51,019 nt of DNA from Klebsormidium nitens (lineage: Eukaryota > Streptophyta > Klebsormidiophyceae > Klebsormidiales > Klebsormidiaceae), in NCBI GenBank assembly GCA_000708835.1, contig DF237565.1, positions 1 through 51,019 on the forward strand, given 5' to 3'. The notes beneath the pieces are model-generated. The model saw only the letters and a program-made list of their open reading frames with translations. It made no database searches and was not told where the DNA came from. The translations under genes were made by a program, and so were the position numbers. This document shows positions 46,877-51,019 of this stretch, piece by piece. Numbering within the stretch: the first letter of the stretch is position 1; the number at the start of each line of letters is the position of its first letter.

Positions 46877-49800
46877 ATGGCAGTGCGGAGGATGTTGCGG
46901 GGCGTCATCTTTGATATGGATGGGTGAGTTCCCATGGAGCTCAGAGATCCATCGAATGCAATGCTGGACCAGACCATGTCAGATTCTGCTCTCACTTTTT
47001 GTTTAAAAAGACAAACAGCTTATCTGCTCTTCTTCCAGCCACTCTGGTGGCTTTCCTGTTCCAATGGCATCATCTGCATTGCATTACATTTAGAAGGTTA
47101 AGTTTGTCAACTACGCTCTCTTTGTCAGCTCCGCTGCGTCATCTGTTCTTGGATATCTGCCACTGCGAGCATGTTTGCGGGTCGCTGAATCAATCTGCCC
47201 TTTTGATTGTCCAACATGTTGGCCCCCTAAAAGTTGCTTGCTGAGGTAGTGCGTGTATTAAGCGGCACCACCGCATTGAAATCGTTGCTGAGATTCCTCT
47301 CATCGTGACACATTTTCCAAAGCTCCTCAGAGATTCTCAGACTGTGCAAGGACCAAAAGTGCAAGGAATGTTGAAAAGCAGTTGACGCCACTCGGTAGAT
47401 TTCAAAAACTGTCCGTTGCTTATTAAGAAGAGTCACCCTGGGCATCTTCAAACGTGCTCGTCAGGGCCAGACCTTCACCTTCACCATCCTAAAAGAATCG
47501 TGCTTTTCTGTGGTTCACTTCTATCTGCACATCATTCCCTTGAGGATCGTGCTTTTTTGTTCTTACCTCCACTCCCAGAGTCAAGCCATTGACATTGCAT
47601 TTGGTGCTTAACCAGGTTTGCTGACCATGCAGGACGCTCACCGTGCCTTGTCTCGACTTCTTCGAGATGCGTCGGCGATGCGGGGTCACTCAGGGGGACT
47701 TGCTCGTGGAGATTGAGAAGATGTCTCCAGCCAAGAAGCAAGCGGCGATTGATGTCATCACGGAGATGGAAACAGAGGCTAAGGAAAAGATGGAGATCAT
47801 GCCAGGTGAGGGAAGCGGCCAATATGTCCTTTTATATCCCTCAGTTTGCTTTCACGTGACTTGTACTTGATTTTAACTTTCACCGCTTGTGTACGCTTCT
47901 GTCGAGTTGGTCCTGTTATCGGCAATCTGATGGTTGTCTGTTGAGCACCTCCATAAATGCAAGCTGGTAATCAAGCGACTGGTTTTTGTAATGCAGACAC
48001 TGGAAATGGTTCTGAAGAAGAGGATTGACATTTCTTCAGCAAAAGTCTGGCTTGATTCCGGCGCAGTGATGAGTACTTTCACTGGGTTCTAACAGTTGAT
48101 TCAAAGCTTTAGGTTAACCATTCTGCTATGAGTAGCCCTGACCTGAGTTGCTTGACACTTGAGTAGGCTTTCAATAGCTGCATCATAAAAGCTGGGCCTC
48201 CTTTCAGTACTATCAAGCCTTTCATACTGCGCTCGTGCTTTGAAGAGAGGGCTCTCATTGATTGTTCGTATTCATGAGGTTTTACCTCTCATGCAGGGGC
48301 CAAAGATCTCTGCGACTTCCTAGATCAGAGGAATATTTGGTGAGTATTGCAATTAGTATCCTTGCGGTCTCTCTTGAGATGCTCGAGTTCTGGACAGATT
48401 TTCAAGAAGAATCTAAAAGATGGCGCGCTGAAATGTTCTTTCCCTTGCAGTAATCTGTTGGGAAGATCAATTTTAACGAGCCTTTTCATCAGGATAGCAA
48501 ATCAACAACTTAGTCGCCTTGAAAAGTTTCGCGGACGGATAACGGCCAGTGCTCTCGACCAATCAGAACGTAAGGAATGTCTGCATTGGAAGTGAAGGGC
48601 ACAGTTGAATCATTCAAAAGTGCACCGGTAGTACCTGAGTTAAACAGTGCCAATAGGGACAGGTCTGATGAACACATCTTGAAGAGACCCTCTCATTTCA
48701 GTCAAGGCAAAACGATTTGTTGGCCAGGGCCGCTGTGCGTCTCAGACCGTTGTGTTGTCATGGCCAGAGGCTTTGTGCTACAGGCGCGGCCTCGTCACAC
48801 GCAACGTCAGCTCGTCCGTCGACCACCTCCACCGCAAGATGGGGGTGAGACAAAGCGGTCAATATGACCCTCGGAACTTCTGCCCGTTGTTTCTCTGTTA
48901 TCAATTAAAGCAATCACGAGAGAACGAGCTTTCCATTCCAAAAGCTATTATTTGTATGCGTAGCGGAGAAAAAGATTGGGTAGGGCCGTATGAAAGGAAA
49001 GATGATCTTGGCGTTGCGACCTAAGCATCGCTCGGTCACAGGGCCTGCAATGGGCCTACTTGCTGGGTCATAAACCTAAGCCTGTGCATATCGACATCTT
49101 ACCTGGTTTCCTATCCTTCCCCATTCGCACTTGTTGCGGAACTGCTCGGCTCCTGTCGACTTTGACTTTTAACCACTCTCTCGCTCTGCGCGCCTGGGCC
49201 TGCTGTGCTTCATTTGTGACGGCCGAGTCTTACTTTCCTGGTTTTTCCAATCTTCTTTCTTTTGTGGATTTCTGAGCTCCTGGAATTTTGGGGTTTCTAA
49301 AAGAGAACAAAACGCGACTTCTCCGAAGCAGGAACTCGAGTTACTAGAAGTAGATGAGGAACTCTGCTCGTGACGACCTAGATCTGGCTTTGCATTCTCG
49401 AGGTCTACCCAAGCTGACGTCTCCCGGAGTTGGCGCACCAAATTCGCCACCTGCAGGTCAGGTTATGAAGCAGAGTCCTCTGTTTCTTTTGATCGCAAAT
49501 GGGACTAACGCCCCAGCCGTGCTCCGCTGCCTCGCAGATAACGCCGTTCTGGCCGGCGCTCGCTCGCGACTTCTTGCCGTTCAAGCCGGACCCCGCGCCG
49601 CTGCTGCACATCTGTGAGGCGTGGAAGGTGCAACCATCGGAAGTGATGATCGTCGGGGATAGCGCCCGGGACGATGTGAGCCACACGCTCCTATTGCTTC
49701 ACTGAAGTTGATTTGCTTTTGTGGGATCCGGCTGTAGGGAGCAGAAAGTGCATTGCCGTAAAAGAACTCGATGAAGGGGCCGGAAAACCGCGTTGACGGT

Positions 49801-50542
49801 TCAAATGGGTTTGTTATTTTTAGTTACAGTGTACGGGTTCCAACCGCAATGGACGCTGTTGTCGATTTTTCCAATACATCCGGTCAAACATGAACGTTCA
49901 TAAGTTTATTTAACGATCTTTCGCTGTTGGCGCCCATCAGCTGGGATTGATACTTTTTTTTACCGTTACAAGCACGATTTTGGAAGATCATCTTGGAAAG
50001 TGATGCTTTGCTCAGCTAGTCAAAGTTACAACTTCCTTCTTACCTTTTCTTCAATTCAAGGTTCGGGTCGTCAGGAGATTGGTTGCAACGGTCGTAATGG
50101 TCAATCGTTGAGCTTCTTGTGGAAATGTTTCTCTGGATAAAATCTTGTGGGTCAATGATGAAAAGCCTTTCCCGCTTGTCAAATCTGTTTACGAAAACTC
50201 GGCAAACATCGTGATTCTGTTCATATTTGTTGAGGAAGCCCCTGCCTTCGTGACATCGTTGTTGGAATCCCGCTTTTGAGGAATTGAGAACCTGCTGCCA
50301 TTCGAAAACCCATGCTTACAAACATAACGTCGCCTTGCGTGCAGATTGTCATGGGGAGAGTTGCTGGCTCGTACGCTGTTCTGATAGACACGGAACAAAA
50401 GTATGGGCCCATTGAATCCCTTCCAGAGTTGCAAAGGCCTCATTATAAGGTAACTTCATTAGCAGAGGTCGGCCACATTCTGCAAACCAAATTTGAGTTG
50501 GTGCCAAAGGAGGGCGTTGCTGAAAGGGAGTCAGCACTATGA
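46877..50542 (+). CDS. HAD-superfamily hydrolase, phosphoglycolate-phosphatase-like fold (219 aa, 6 exons)
   Basis: Model: 46877-46923, 47633-47805, 48297-48339, 48784-48844, 49538-49675, 50345-50542. All junctions are GT-AG and in frame (660 nt). The four HAD motifs are present: motif I FDMDGT (nucleophile D13, general acid D15), motif II Thr in LVTRN (T93), motif III Lys in FKPDPAP (K124) and motif IV GDSARDD (149-154). A small helical cap follows motif I (CLDFFEMRRRCGV to KEKMEIMPGAKDL), so it is a C1-cap type. The sequence resembles small plant and algal HAD phosphatases of unknown substrate. No clear targeting peptide is visible. The start ATG at 46877 lies just before motif I and a stop codon precedes it in frame. 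The C-terminal exon reads through a possible internal donor (near 50449) and ends at 50540-50542. Confidence 0.93.
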
Positions 50543-51019
50543 TGACATCGCTGCCTGGTTGCTCTAGGCACACTGAGCGGCGACCACATGGATAAAATCC
50601 GATCGCGCTTTTCATACATTGATAGCTCATGGTCATGCGGCCTGCAATAACTTCACAGTGAATCCCTACTAAAATTGCGCAGCGCATGCATGCAACCGGC
50701 CTTTCACCAGAATTTTATGAGCGAAATCGTTATGGGCAACGATCGATATTGCAATCTAGTTATTGCTTCCGGCTTCTGCTTGATACAGGAACAGGCTTGC
50801 TAAGTGATCAGGCCAAACTAAGTTGCATGCAGCCTCAAGTTCAAACAGAAGCAAGTACAGCCTACTCAACGTACGTGTGAAATTTGATTACGTAACATGT
50901 CGCGATTTGAATGGGTTCATGGCGGCAGCATGCAGGCGCGCACTACAACAGGTAAGCGATCGATGGCAGGCACTAAGTACAGACCTGATCGATGGCAAAG
51001 CCCCGCAAGAATATAAGGA
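50543..51019. other. 3' flank of HAD gene; no gene seen
   Basis: After the HAD stop codon the sequence is likely 3'UTR followed by intergenic DNA up to the window edge. The open frame at 50686-50880 has no recognisable similarity. The next gene, if any, lies beyond the window. Confidence 0.5.

Noticed and set aside
1-51019. CRISPR array, integrated virus or intact transposon
   Set aside because: No regularly spaced identical repeats with unique spacers, no transposase, integrase or reverse-transcriptase motifs and no long terminal repeats were seen. All tandem arrays are degenerate and local.

Overview
The window is nuclear DNA from a photosynthetic eukaryote. Six multi-exon genes can be assembled with canonical splice sites and a continuous reading frame. 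They include a plastid-type M41-like metalloprotease, a full-length PDR-type ABC transporter, Tudor-SN and an ERK7/MAPK15-type kinase. This mix, with intron-rich genes (6-34 coding exons, introns of roughly 130-1100 bp) and a mid-range GC content, best fits a streptophyte green alga (Klebsormidium-like) or an early-diverging land plant. The species call is inference.

Layout: (1) 741-6122, minus: a 685-aa chromatin-type protein with an N-terminal Tudor-like domain and a Cys-rich SAND-like domain. (2) 6771-9091, plus: a 429-aa plastid FtsH-peptidase-like protein with HEAGH. (3) 10259-19204, minus: a 976-aa Tudor-SN nuclease with a probable 5'UTR intron. (4) 21528-25668, plus: a 371-aa ERK7/MAPK15-like kinase with a TDY activation loop. 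(5) 27312-45861, minus: a 1533-aa PDR/ABCG transporter in 34 coding exons. (6) 46877-50542, plus: a 219-aa HAD hydrolase. Strands alternate perfectly (-,+,-,+,-,+), so there are three divergent intergenic regions (6123-6770, 19205-21527, 45862-46876) and two convergent ones (9092-10258, 25669-27311). The genes show no shared pathway.

The most unusual signal is in the introns of the PDR gene. At least five of its exons (16, 25, 26, 29 and 32, counted from the start codon) are accompanied in the adjacent intron by decayed tandem copies of their own ends. Many copies still carry a splice donor or acceptor. Near exon 32 about six copies at roughly 105-bp spacing form a ladder of potential 5' splice sites. 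Two-copy tandem repeats of 11-54 bp are also scattered through other introns. This suggests ongoing local tandem duplication that multiplies splice sites and may create poison exons or new introns. Two GC-AG introns are needed to keep frame, one in gene 1 and one in the transporter. I saw no CRISPR array, convincing tRNA or rRNA gene, or intact transposon.
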